From Planctomycetota bacterium (GTDB lineage Bacteria; Planctomycetota; Planctomycetia; Pirellulales; Pirellulaceae), in assembly GCA_026692885.1 (NCBI GenBank), contig JAPLNJ010000694.1, positions 1-5,566 on the forward strand: a stretch of DNA of 5,566 nucleotides. Direction: 5' to 3'. Under the pieces are notes generated by a model, which was given only the letters and a program-made list of their open reading frames with translations, was not told the DNA's origin and searched no databases. A program made the translations under genes and the position numbers. This document shows, piece by piece, positions 1-5,566 of the stretch. Numbering within the stretch: the first letter of the stretch is position 1; each line of letters starts with the position of its first letter.

Positions 1-1156
1 GCCGACATCGCCGCGACCTACGAGAACCCCTTTGACCCGGAACAGATCGCGATTGATGCCGAGGTGACGACTCCTCAGGGCACGCTGGCGACCGTGCCCG
101 GCTTTTACTACGTGCCCCTGCGAGTGCGGACGAATCGCAAGGTCGAGCAACTCGAGGTCGTTGGCCCGCCAGGCTTTCGCGTACGGTACACACCCGCTGT
201 CGCCGGCAAGCACCGGCTCGTGTTGACGGCCAAGGACCGCAGCGGGACAGTCAGTTCGTCGCCGCTGGAGTTGGAGGCCATCGCCGGCAAAACGCCGGGG
301 TTCGTGCGCATATCGAAGGACTCGCCCCAGTACTTCGCTTTCGACAACGGCCAACCGTATTTCGCGGTCGGCGAGAATCTCTGTTGGTCCGGAAGCCGTT
401 CGCCTATGGCTGACTACGCTGCTTGGATCAAGGCGCTAGGCGCCGCGGGGGGCAACTGGGCCCGGCTCTGGCTGGCTTACAACGAGAAAGGGATGGAGTG
501 GCTGCCTGCGCCCACGGCAAAGCCTGGCACCGGCACGCACCTGGGCCTGGGCCGATACGCCCTCGATAACGCTTGGCGACTGGATGAAGTGGTTCGCTTG
601 GCACGCGAGAACGGCGTCTACCTCATGTTCTGCCTGGGCACGTACGGCGAGTTCACCGACGGCGGATACTTCCAGGAAGGCTGCTGGGTCAGCACCCTGG
701 AAATCCGCCACGTACCTCAGTCAGTGGAAAGTCTGGGTCAGCGACTACGCAGAGGACATTGCGATTGAAGTCCCCGCTGGCCGACACAAGCTCACGTTCG
801 CCAATGCCGATGGCGACTGGCTGCAGATTCGCAGTGTTCTGCTGCCTCGTTATCGGTCCAGTCGCTACCCCAGCGTCAGTGTCGTGGGCCTGGGCGGAGA
901 CCGGCTGCGATTGCTGTGGATCCACAACCCCCAGAGTACGTGGCGCACGGAGCATGACGGCAAGCAACCGCGGCTGCAGAACTTGCTGCTCGCGAAAACA
1001 CCTGCAGAGGACGGGATGTGGCAGGTGGAGTGGTGGGACACGTTTAAGGGTGAAGTCATCCGGCGTGAGGCGATCCAAGCCGCTGGCGGCCACCTGCTCT
1101 TGCCAGTTCCAGACTTCACGCGAGATCTGGCAGTGAAGATGCAGCGGGCCGAGTGA
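1..1156 (+). pseudogene. DUF5060 / TIM-barrel glycoside hydrolase-like protein, internally deleted and frameshifted, 5' end outside window
   Basis: The family consists of secreted glycosidase-like proteins with an N-terminal DUF5060 beta-sandwich, a GH5-like TIM barrel and a C-terminal beta-domain; an exact substrate cannot be assigned. Frame 1 is open from base 1. Window residues 7-13 (YENPFDP) and the following VPGFY are typical of DUF5060, which runs to about residue 95. The barrel then begins with GENLCW at residues 124-129 and GGNWARLWLAY at 150-160. Recognisable sequence stops near CWVS (nt 682-693), and this frame ends at TGA 766-768. From about nt 715 the homology continues in frame 2 (DYAED, VPAGRHKL, GDWLQI, VEWWDTFKGE, DFTRDLAVKM) to TGA 1154-1156. 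The part expected between, including the Asn-Glu acid/base and the nucleophile Glu of the barrel, is absent, roughly 250-300 residues by family memory. The start codon and signal peptide should lie left of the window. A genuine pseudogene is preferred; an assembly error is the alternative. Confidence 0.75.
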
Positions 1157-1323
1157 AGAAGCATGCTACCGCAGGAACCGGCCTCCATTTTGCCGCCAAT
1201 CTAGCCGGTGGGCGGGTCGAGTGTCAACAATGGGCTGGTGTCCACGCAACGTCTGCCTGGGTAGAAGGTGGCGAGACGCCTTGTTAGCATGCGGAAGACG
1301 GAGGACCGGCCGAAACGCGACCG

Positions 1324-1329
1324 AAGGAG
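1324..1329 (+). promoter_or_regulatory. Shine-Dalgarno for the GNAT gene
   Basis: AAGGAG lies 6 nt before the ATG at 1336 and fixes that start. The reading frame is open further upstream, so the site decides between candidate starts. I see no convincing -35/-10 pair in the 179 nt between the preceding pseudogene and this site. There is a weak inverted repeat ACCGGC (1177-1182) / GCCGGT (1204-1209) without a T-run, so a terminator is not supported. Confidence 0.7.
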
Positions 1330-1335
1330 TGCGTA

Positions 1336-2091
1336 ATGATCGAACGTTTCTTCGAGACCATCGAGCTGCCGATCACCATCGAGCAGTTTCACAAGCTGCC
1401 GTACAACGCGGCGTACAAGTACGAGTACTTCGGCGACCGTGCCTGGCTCACGCCCCGGCCCAAATTCTCCCACGCGATCTTGCGCCTGCGGGACAGGTCC
1501 GTGGTGCCGGACGAGATTGACGCCCAAGAGACGGTTCGCGTTCGGCCGCTTCGCGATGGTGACTGGGACCTGCTGGCCCGTTCCTTCTCGCACGCCTTCT
1601 TCCGCGTCTTTCCGTTTTCCGTCCTGGACGACGACGAGCGGTGCGCCGCGGGCGGTCAGTGCCTGCGGCACACGCGGGACTCCGGTGACGGGCCCGTGAT
1701 CCTCTCGGCGTGTTTCGTCGCGACCGTCGATGATCAGCCGGTCGGGGCGATCCTGGTCACGCTTTGGCCCGACCGCGACCTGTCGGACTGGCACGCTGGC
1801 GACTGGCCGATACGGCCGCCGTCGGACTGCGTCCAGCAACGTCTGGGTGTACCGCACCTGACCTGGATCTTCGTCGACCCGATCGTCCAAGGCTATGGCG
1901 TTGGGACGGCCCTGCTTAGCGCCGCGGTTAACGGGCTGTTCGACCTGGGGTACGATCGCCTGTCGAGCACGGTTCTGCAAGGCAATGATTCCAGCCTGCT
2001 CTGGCACTGGCGCAACGGATTTGAACTGGTCGAGAACCCCGGTTCGCTGCGGAGAATGCAGCGGCGAATTCGCGAAGTCCGGACAGGTTAG
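1336..2091 (+). CDS. GNAT family N-acetyltransferase
   Basis: This is predicted to transfer an acetyl group from acetyl-CoA to an amine of an unknown small molecule or protein; the protein is cytoplasmic, with no signal peptide or membrane segment. It has 251 residues. The GNAT fold covers about residues 66-240. Motif A is clear: WIFVDP at 177-182 followed by the acetyl-CoA pyrophosphate loop QGYGVG at 185-190 and the helix TALLSAAVNGLFDLGY. A motif-B-like part follows, with N217, W223 and NGFELVENP at 227-235. Residues 10-50 form an extra N-terminal segment with a LPYNAAYKYEYFGDRAWLTP stretch that I associate with planctomycete acetyltransferases; it also faintly recalls the start of Uma2-type nucleases. 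The start is set by AAGGAG 6 nt upstream. The gene stands alone: a pseudogene lies before it on the same strand, and the rhamnosidase converges on it. The substrate cannot be told from sequence. Confidence 0.9.
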   Translation: MIERFFETIELPITIEQFHKLPYNAAYKYEYFGDRAWLTPRPKFSHAILRLRDRSVVPDEIDAQETVRVRPLRDGDWDLLARSFSHAFFRVFPFSVLDDDERCAAGGQCLRHTRDSGDGPVILSACFVATVDDQPVGAILVTLWPDRDLSDWHAGDWPIRPPSDCVQQRLGVPHLTWIFVDPIVQGYGVGTALLSAAVNGLFDLGYDRLSSTVLQGNDSSLLWHWRNGFELVENPGSLRRMQRRIREVRTG

Positions 2092-2213
2092 GCGTTACGG
2101 GCGCCAGCAAGGACCGCAACCGCCTACCGGACCGCCGCCCTACCCATTGACCGCCCGGCTGTTTCTTGGCGACCTAGCAGGTTGGATTCGGGCGGCGTAT
2201 TGGTGCTTTGGTC

Positions 2214-2252
2214 CGGCATCCGATGCCGTCCCAGGGGGCCGCTGGATGCCAG
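2214..2252. repeat. Cluster of short inverted repeats around GGCATC/GATGCC
   Basis: CGGCATC-C-GATGCCG is a perfect odd palindrome at 2214-2228. A further GGATGCC copy at 2244-2250 pairs with GGCATCC at 2215-2221, and CTGG-ATG-CCAG at 2242-2252 is another small stem. The same 6-mer thus occurs three times in 37 nt in alternating orientation. It could be a protein-binding site, an alternative-hairpin 3' end for either convergent transcript, or the remains of a mobile element. No T-run follows. The dyads are directly visible; the role is unknown. Confidence 0.35.
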
Positions 2253-2287
2253 TGCCGAAAGCGGTCGTATTCTGGGACGTTTCGAAA

Positions 2288-2331
2288 AACGGTTGAGTTG
2301 ATGGGAATTCTGGCTCAACGCTGGAACGGTT
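2288..2331. repeat. AACGGTT direct repeats enclosing a GTTGAG/CTCAAC inverted repeat
   Basis: AACGGTT occurs at 2288-2294 and 2325-2331. Between them GTTGAG (2292-2297) and CTCAAC (2314-2319) form a 6-bp stem with a 16-nt loop. The right-hand direct repeat overlaps the TAA that ends the minus-strand signal-peptide frame, so the structure sits exactly where that reading frame breaks off. It may mark a small insertion scar, but the repeats are short and chance is possible. Confidence 0.3.
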
Positions 2332-2404
2332 AGTCGGCGGCGTGCGGCATCGCTAGCGGCGCCAGCAACAGGGCGGTAAACGTCAGTGGAACGCTTTGTT
2401 TCAT
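2330..2404 (-). pseudogene. Orphan signal peptide: 5' stump of a lost secreted-protein gene
   Basis: On the minus strand ATG at 2404-2402 opens a 24-codon frame ending at TAA 2332-2330. It begins MKQSVPLTF, continues with a hydrophobic core TALLLAPLA and ends MPHAAD. This is a textbook type I signal peptide with n-, h- and c-regions and a likely cleavage after HAA, and the stop falls one codon after the cleavage site. The family of leaders ending -LLAPLA..HAAD is familiar from planctomycete exported proteins such as sulfatases and glycosidases. It starts 44 nt after the stop of the rhamnosidase on the same strand, a spacing typical of a second gene in an operon, with a weak purine-rich AGAGA upstream. 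The other frames downstream (to about 2124) stay open for some distance but resemble no family I know. A truncated gene is most likely; a sequencing frameshift or a tiny exported peptide are alternatives. Confidence 0.5.
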
Positions 2405-2448
2405 TCGATGTCTCTGATCATTTCCCGGTTGATATGGATGATTTCTCT

Positions 2449-5079
2449 TCAAGGATGAGCCGCCGGCATTTCAAACTCGCTTGGGCCGGATGGCAGGCGA
2501 TAACGCTTTGTTTCGGCTGGGCCGTCAGGTGTGAGGGATGGAAATGCCGACGGGACATTGGCAGGCAACAGCAATTCGGCTTCGCAGTTCGGCGGCAGTT
2601 TGACGGAGATGTGATGCGATGCGCCTTCGCGGCGGGCTTTGAATTCGACCGGGCCGCGCGGCGTGTGGCTGATGGTTTCCAAGTCGGGCAGGTCGCCGAG
2701 TTGCGGTCGCAGTTGCAACTTCGCGAAGCCGGGGGCGAGTGGGCGCAAGCCGACGATGTCTTGATGCAGGACGAATACCGGCGCGAGCGGACAGTGGCTC
2801 CACTGCGAACCAGAATCGGTTTGCACATGCCACGTTTCCTGCAACGTGTTGTTCTCGATCACCGAACGCATCGCGGCCCAGCGCGTGCGGAAGTCGCGCA
2901 GGATGACATCGGCGCGGCCGAGCTTGGCGAGCGCCCAGTAACGCCAGCCGGCGTTGCACGGATAGGAAAGGCCCATGTTCGGTGGCACGTCGGCGAGCGC
3001 GCGCAACGCGGCGGCGGTGTCGCCGCCGGGGCATTGATCGAACAGGATCGCCGTCGCGAGCGCGCGGTCGCTCAGACGCGATGACTTGTCCTCGGCGAGC
3101 CACGGCAGGTTGTCGAGGAAGACGCGTTCCTCTTTGCTCCAGAACCTGGCGGTGGCAGCGCGCAGGAGTTCGTCGCCGCGTTGGCGCGCTTCCGCGGCGT
3201 GCGCAGCGTCGCCCATCGCCTCGGCCAGCGGCGCGAGCGCGTGGCGGAACATCGCAGCGGCGTAGAGGTTGAACGCGCACTGGCGATTGCGCTGGTTCTG
3301 GTAAGCTTCGTGGTCAATCCAGACGTTCGGGATGCCGAGGTCCTCGACCGGCAGCAGACCGTTCTTGTCTCGCAACGCCCAGAGATAATCGCCGAATCGC
3401 AGCAGGCGCGGGAACGGCTCGCGCTCGGCGTCGAGGTCGCCCGCTTCAAGGTAGTGGTTCCAGTTGTCGAAGACGAAACCGACGCCGTGGTCGAGCAACG
3501 GGCCCCAGTAGGCGGCGTCGAGTTCGCGTTGCGGCAGCCGCGCGAGCCGGTCGAAGGCCGGGTAACAGTCGAGGAAGTAACCGCTCTTGGTCAGGCCCTC
3601 GCTGAACGTGCGCAGATACCGTGCGACAATGCGCTGCTCGCCGAATGCGTACCGGATCGCGTGCATCTGGTGGCCGCCGTCGCCGCTGTACTGCTGGCGT
3701 TCACGCCCGCCGCCATCCACGACGGAATCGAGCGCGGAATTGCGCAGCGTGTTGATCGCGGCGTCGAACAACCGCTGCAACGACGCTTCCGACGTGCGAA
3801 TCACCGGCACCCGCGGCCAGTCGTATTGCCGCCGCCGCAGCCCGACGCCGCGCACGACGACCGGGCGTGCGGCGTTATGAATGTGAAGCTGAAGCCAGCG
3901 GAGTGATTCGTAGTCGAACGCCTCGAATTCGTTGAGGCCTTCGCGACAGATGAACCGCGCCCACGAGAAGTGATAGGTGTCGAGCCAGCGTGTCTTCTGC
4001 GGGTCGTGACTTTCCTGCGTCATCACCTCGATGATCGTGCCCGCCGGCGCCTCGATGCTGAAACGCGGAAACCCGGCCATCTGCTCCGCAAACTCGAACG
4101 TCGCCTCGACGCCTTCGTCCGGTTTCGCCGTTGCCGGCAGTTCCCACGCGCCGTCACCGCGTGCGACGGCCACCGCGCTGGTGTCCACCACGAAGGAGTC
4201 CGGCACGCGCATGTCGAACCAGTCGGCCGGATCGCGTTTCCAATGGACTCGGCCGGAATGTGTCAGCCCTTTCACCGCGATGACGGTTTCGCGCGTCGGC
4301 GGAATCTGTCTCATGCGCAACGACGAAACTTCCGGCGCGTCCTGGTCCACGCTATCCGCCGACCAGCCGCCGGCGCCGCACGCCGCGCCCTTGTCCGGCG
4401 GGCAATTCAACTCTTGTGCTGCCATCCAACGCGCATCCGGCTGAAAACCAAGCGTGTCCCAGCCAGCAGGCCAGAGTCGCGTGTCGAATTCCTCCTGAAG
4501 CGCTCGCAGGAACCAGCGTTTGTAGTGTCCCGGCTGGTGCGCGCGGTCAAGAAGCGTCTGCCAGCTCTTGTCGCTGACGACCTGCTGGTGTGTGCCTGCT
4601 GCTTCGATGTCGAGGTTGAAGATCAGCCCCGGCTTGCCGCCCGGCCAGGTGCCGTCGCCGTGACCATAGAAGAGAACTTCCACGCCGATCGCATTCTGGC
4701 CGGCTTTCAAGAACGGCTTCAGGTCAATCGGGTCGGCGTCGAGATTGCGCGGGTCGCACGGCGCAGGCCCCCACTGCATGCGTTGACCGTTGACGATGAC
4801 GAGGTATCGGCTATCGGCAGCGATCCAACCGAACGCGCTCGTCGGTGCCGTCGGCAGTTCGATCTCCTTGCGAAACAGGACAAACGTGTTCGGCAACGTG
4901 CGCTGCGATGGCAGCCAGATCCATTTCGCGGGCGCGAGCGTGATCGCGCGCGGCTGCCACGCCGCGTGCGCGTCGCTGCCGAGTCGCAGCGCCGTCGCCT
5001 CGGTGGTAGTGAGCGGCGCAGCGTTGGCTTGGGCCAGCAGCAGGGCGGCCGTCAAGGCGATGATGATGGTTTTGTTCAT
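2449..5079 (-). CDS. Secreted alpha-L-rhamnosidase-like glycoside hydrolase, GH78 type
   Basis: Predicted to release terminal alpha-L-rhamnose from polysaccharides or glycosides outside the cytoplasm. The protein has 876 residues, a normal length for the family. Residues 1-20 are a signal peptide with a likely cut after ANA. About 44-160 is a beta-sandwich (AKWIWLP, FRKEIELP, YLVIVNG) like the rhamnosidase N-terminal sugar-binding domain. About 327-412 is the rhamnosidase beta-sandwich ending FDYESLRWLQL. The (alpha/alpha)6 barrel spans about 425-780. DGGGRERQQYSGD (455-467) aligns with the family signature DCPQRERLGWTGD, keeping D455, the general acid E460 and D467, while CPQ is replaced by GGG. 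LQETW contributes E748 as the expected general base, and H762 follows. GLRPLAPGF (777-785) leads into the C-terminal beta-domain. The start is supported by the signal peptide and a purine-rich AAGAGA 8 nt upstream. Product class is secure; strict rhamnose specificity is inferred. Confidence 0.9.
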   Translation of the reverse strand: MNKTIIIALTAALLLAQANAAPLTTTEATALRLGSDAHAAWQPRAITLAPAKWIWLPSQRTLPNTFVLFRKEIELPTAPTSAFGWIAADSRYLVIVNGQRMQWGPAPCDPRNLDADPIDLKPFLKAGQNAIGVEVLFYGHGDGTWPGGKPGLIFNLDIEAAGTHQQVVSDKSWQTLLDRAHQPGHYKRWFLRALQEEFDTRLWPAGWDTLGFQPDARWMAAQELNCPPDKGAACGAGGWSADSVDQDAPEVSSLRMRQIPPTRETVIAVKGLTHSGRVHWKRDPADWFDMRVPDSFVVDTSAVAVARGDGAWELPATAKPDEGVEATFEFAEQMAGFPRFSIEAPAGTIIEVMTQESHDPQKTRWLDTYHFSWARFICREGLNEFEAFDYESLRWLQLHIHNAARPVVVRGVGLRRRQYDWPRVPVIRTSEASLQRLFDAAINTLRNSALDSVVDGGGRERQQYSGDGGHQMHAIRYAFGEQRIVARYLRTFSEGLTKSGYFLDCYPAFDRLARLPQRELDAAYWGPLLDHGVGFVFDNWNHYLEAGDLDAEREPFPRLLRFGDYLWALRDKNGLLPVEDLGIPNVWIDHEAYQNQRNRQCAFNLYAAAMFRHALAPLAEAMGDAAHAAEARQRGDELLRAATARFWSKEERVFLDNLPWLAEDKSSRLSDRALATAILFDQCPGGDTAAALRALADVPPNMGLSYPCNAGWRYWALAKLGRADVILRDFRTRWAAMRSVIENNTLQETWHVQTDSGSQWSHCPLAPVFVLHQDIVGLRPLAPGFAKLQLRPQLGDLPDLETISHTPRGPVEFKARREGASHHISVKLPPNCEAELLLPANVPSAFPSLTPDGPAETKRYRLPSGPSEFEMPAAHP

Positions 5080-5087
5080 TGGGGCAT

Positions 5088-5093
5088 TCTCTT
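5088..5093 (-). promoter_or_regulatory. Shine-Dalgarno-like site for the rhamnosidase gene
   Basis: On the minus strand AAGAGA lies 8 nt before the ATG at 5079. It is a modest match to the anti-SD. A three-codon frame (MPQ) starts at 5087 and its TGA overlaps the rhamnosidase ATG (ATGA); it starts inside the same purine run and is probably incidental. Confidence 0.45.
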
Positions 5094-5192
5094 TCGCACC
5101 AGGTGGCTAATCGTGTGGCTCTTGGCATCCGACCAACTCGGGACCCACCCATTGTCGTCACAACGAACGCCGTGTAAAAAATGGTTCCTTTT

Positions 5193-5240
5193 CCGCCTCA
5201 GCCGCTCAGTATCGGCGGACAGGGCCGATCTCCTGGTCCG
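5193..5240 (-). promoter_or_regulatory. Overlapping dyads in the rhamnosidase leader
   Basis: Read on the minus strand, 5240-5216 can fold as an 8-bp stem (CGGAC/GTCCG plus AGG/CCT, one bulged C, 8-nt loop). The next stretch, 5218-5193, can fold through CCGCC/GGCGG. The two stems share bases 5216-5218, so they cannot form together. In DNA terms ATCGGC (5211-5216) and GCCGAT (5224-5229) are a perfect inverted repeat with a 7-nt spacer, the shape of an operator. The block lies just after the predicted transcription start and about 115-160 nt before the ATG. Candidate roles are a repressor operator or a structured leader; it matches no riboswitch class I recognise. Confidence 0.35.
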
Positions 5241-5253
5241 GCAGTGCCAAAAA

Positions 5254-5281
5254 TTCATAGCACACATCAAAATGTCGTCAA
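5254..5281 (-). promoter_or_regulatory. Predicted sigma70-type promoter for the rhamnosidase
   Basis: On the minus strand TTGACG (5281-5276) is followed after 16 nt by TATGAA (5259-5254), and a TG one base before the -10 makes an extended -10 element. Transcription would start near 5247 and give a 5' leader of about 165 nt. The AT-rich local composition (AATTTTT after the -10) contrasts with the GC-rich surroundings, which supports a promoter over chance. Found by eye only. Confidence 0.45.
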
Positions 5282-5566
5282 GCCGTGCCGCGGGTAAGCG
5301 TCCACTCTGCACATGGTAAGAAGCGGCCGGGCCAGAGGCAACAGGGCGGCGAACGTGGACGGGGATCGCGACAGTGTCGGGCGCGACAGTGACCGCAGAT
5401 TGCGGTAGGCAGTGGCCGACGCCCTCGCCGCAGCCGGTTGCCGGTCAGCTTCTCGGGTTAACCTCCTGGCCTTCCGTCTACCAGCGTGCCGACGGAGATT
5501 GGCATAGCTCGGCCCTTCTGCGACGGCGAGCGGTGCGGGGGGGACGATGCGGGCGAGTCTCCCGGC
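5282..5566. other. No supportable gene, right edge of window
   Basis: I see no recognisable protein or RNA gene here. The minus strand has a frame open from the right edge to a TGA at 5267-5269, but its translation is dominated by Arg, Ala, Ser, Pro and Leu, as expected of non-coding GC-rich DNA. A plus-strand frame is also open over the right half and resembles nothing known. The stretch carries a 10-bp direct repeat, CGCGACAGTG, at 5367-5376 and 5382-5391. Confidence 0.5.

Larger units (their letters stand above)
2092..2448. other. Convergent intergenic region, 357 nt
   Basis: This stretch separates the 3' ends of the acetyltransferase (plus) and the rhamnosidase (minus). It holds a 24-codon signal-peptide stump on the minus strand (2330-2404) and several small inverted repeats between 2214 and 2331. 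I see no stem followed by a T-run, so no intrinsic terminator is supported for either gene. A small stem CGTTT/AAACG with a 4-nt loop at 2278-2291 is too weak to call. Confidence 0.6.

Noticed and set aside
1160..1310. Two AGCATGC copies (1160-1166, 1286-1292), each followed by a GGA(A)CCGGCC-like stretch
   Set aside because: The shared parts are short and unevenly spaced, so chance in GC-rich sequence is adequate.
1201..2007. Minus-strand open frame of 268 codons covering the acetyltransferase
   Set aside because: The plus strand encodes a convincing GNAT protein with a good ribosome site; the minus translation is low-complexity and Arg/Val/Pro-rich.
1895..2296. Plus-strand frame running from inside the acetyltransferase into the intergenic region
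   Set aside because: Most of it is an out-of-frame shadow of GNAT. The last 65 codons look mildly protein-like but have no start, ribosome site or known relatives.
3181..3906. Plus-strand open frame of 241 codons opposite the rhamnosidase barrel
   Set aside because: It mirrors conserved coding sequence on the other strand and shows no family features of its own.
5076..5312. Minus-strand 78-codon frame whose TGA overlaps the rhamnosidase ATG
   Set aside because: The ATGA overlap is tempting, but its start lies upstream of the predicted promoter, it lacks a ribosome site, and its composition shows no domain or leader features.
3970..5319. Plus-strand open frame of 449 codons opposite the rhamnosidase
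   Set aside because: It is antisense to a clearly conserved GH78 protein, its translation is Arg-rich without any recognisable domain, and long antisense frames are expected in GC-rich coding DNA.
1..5566. CRISPR array, tRNA, rRNA or insertion sequence
   Set aside because: I found no regularly spaced repeats, no cloverleaf-like or rRNA-like stretch, and no transposase-like reading frame with terminal inverted repeats.

Overview
The window looks like a piece of a GC-rich genome from the PVC group, most likely a planctomycete. This rests on recognised protein families: a DUF5060-type glycosidase, a GNAT acetyltransferase with a planctomycete-style N-terminal extension, a secreted GH78-type rhamnosidase, and a signal peptide ending in -HAAD. 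It is an inference from family memory, not from a marker gene.

Layout. (1) Positions 1-1156, plus strand: a broken gene for a secreted glycoside hydrolase-like protein. Its 5' end lies outside the window. The DUF5060 domain and the first half of the TIM-barrel read in one frame, the C-terminal beta-domain reads in another, and the middle, which should carry the catalytic glutamates, is missing. (2) 1157-1335: short intergenic stretch ending in a good Shine-Dalgarno. (3) 1336-2091, plus strand: an intact GNAT N-acetyltransferase. (4) 2092-2448: convergent intergenic region with several small inverted repeats and, on the minus strand 44 nt past the rhamnosidase stop, a 24-codon reading frame that is essentially a bare signal peptide followed by a stop. 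It is probably the stump of a lost secreted-protein gene. (5) 2449-5079, minus strand: an intact 876-residue secreted alpha-L-rhamnosidase-like enzyme (GH78 type) with an atypical active-site signature. (6) 5080-5281: its leader, with a plausible sigma70-type promoter at 5254-5281 and overlapping, mutually exclusive dyads at 5193-5240. (7) 5282-5566: no supportable gene.

How it fits together. The theme is extracellular breakdown of plant or algal polysaccharide: one working rhamnosidase, one decayed endo-glycosidase-like gene, and the stump of a third exported protein. The acetyltransferase between them looks unrelated. Two decayed secreted-protein genes beside one intact one suggest gene loss in a carbohydrate-use region. 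I did not find a convincing new multi-gene system. The items most worth following are the orphan signal peptide, the internal deletion in the glycosidase, the rhamnosidase active-site variant and the structured leader.
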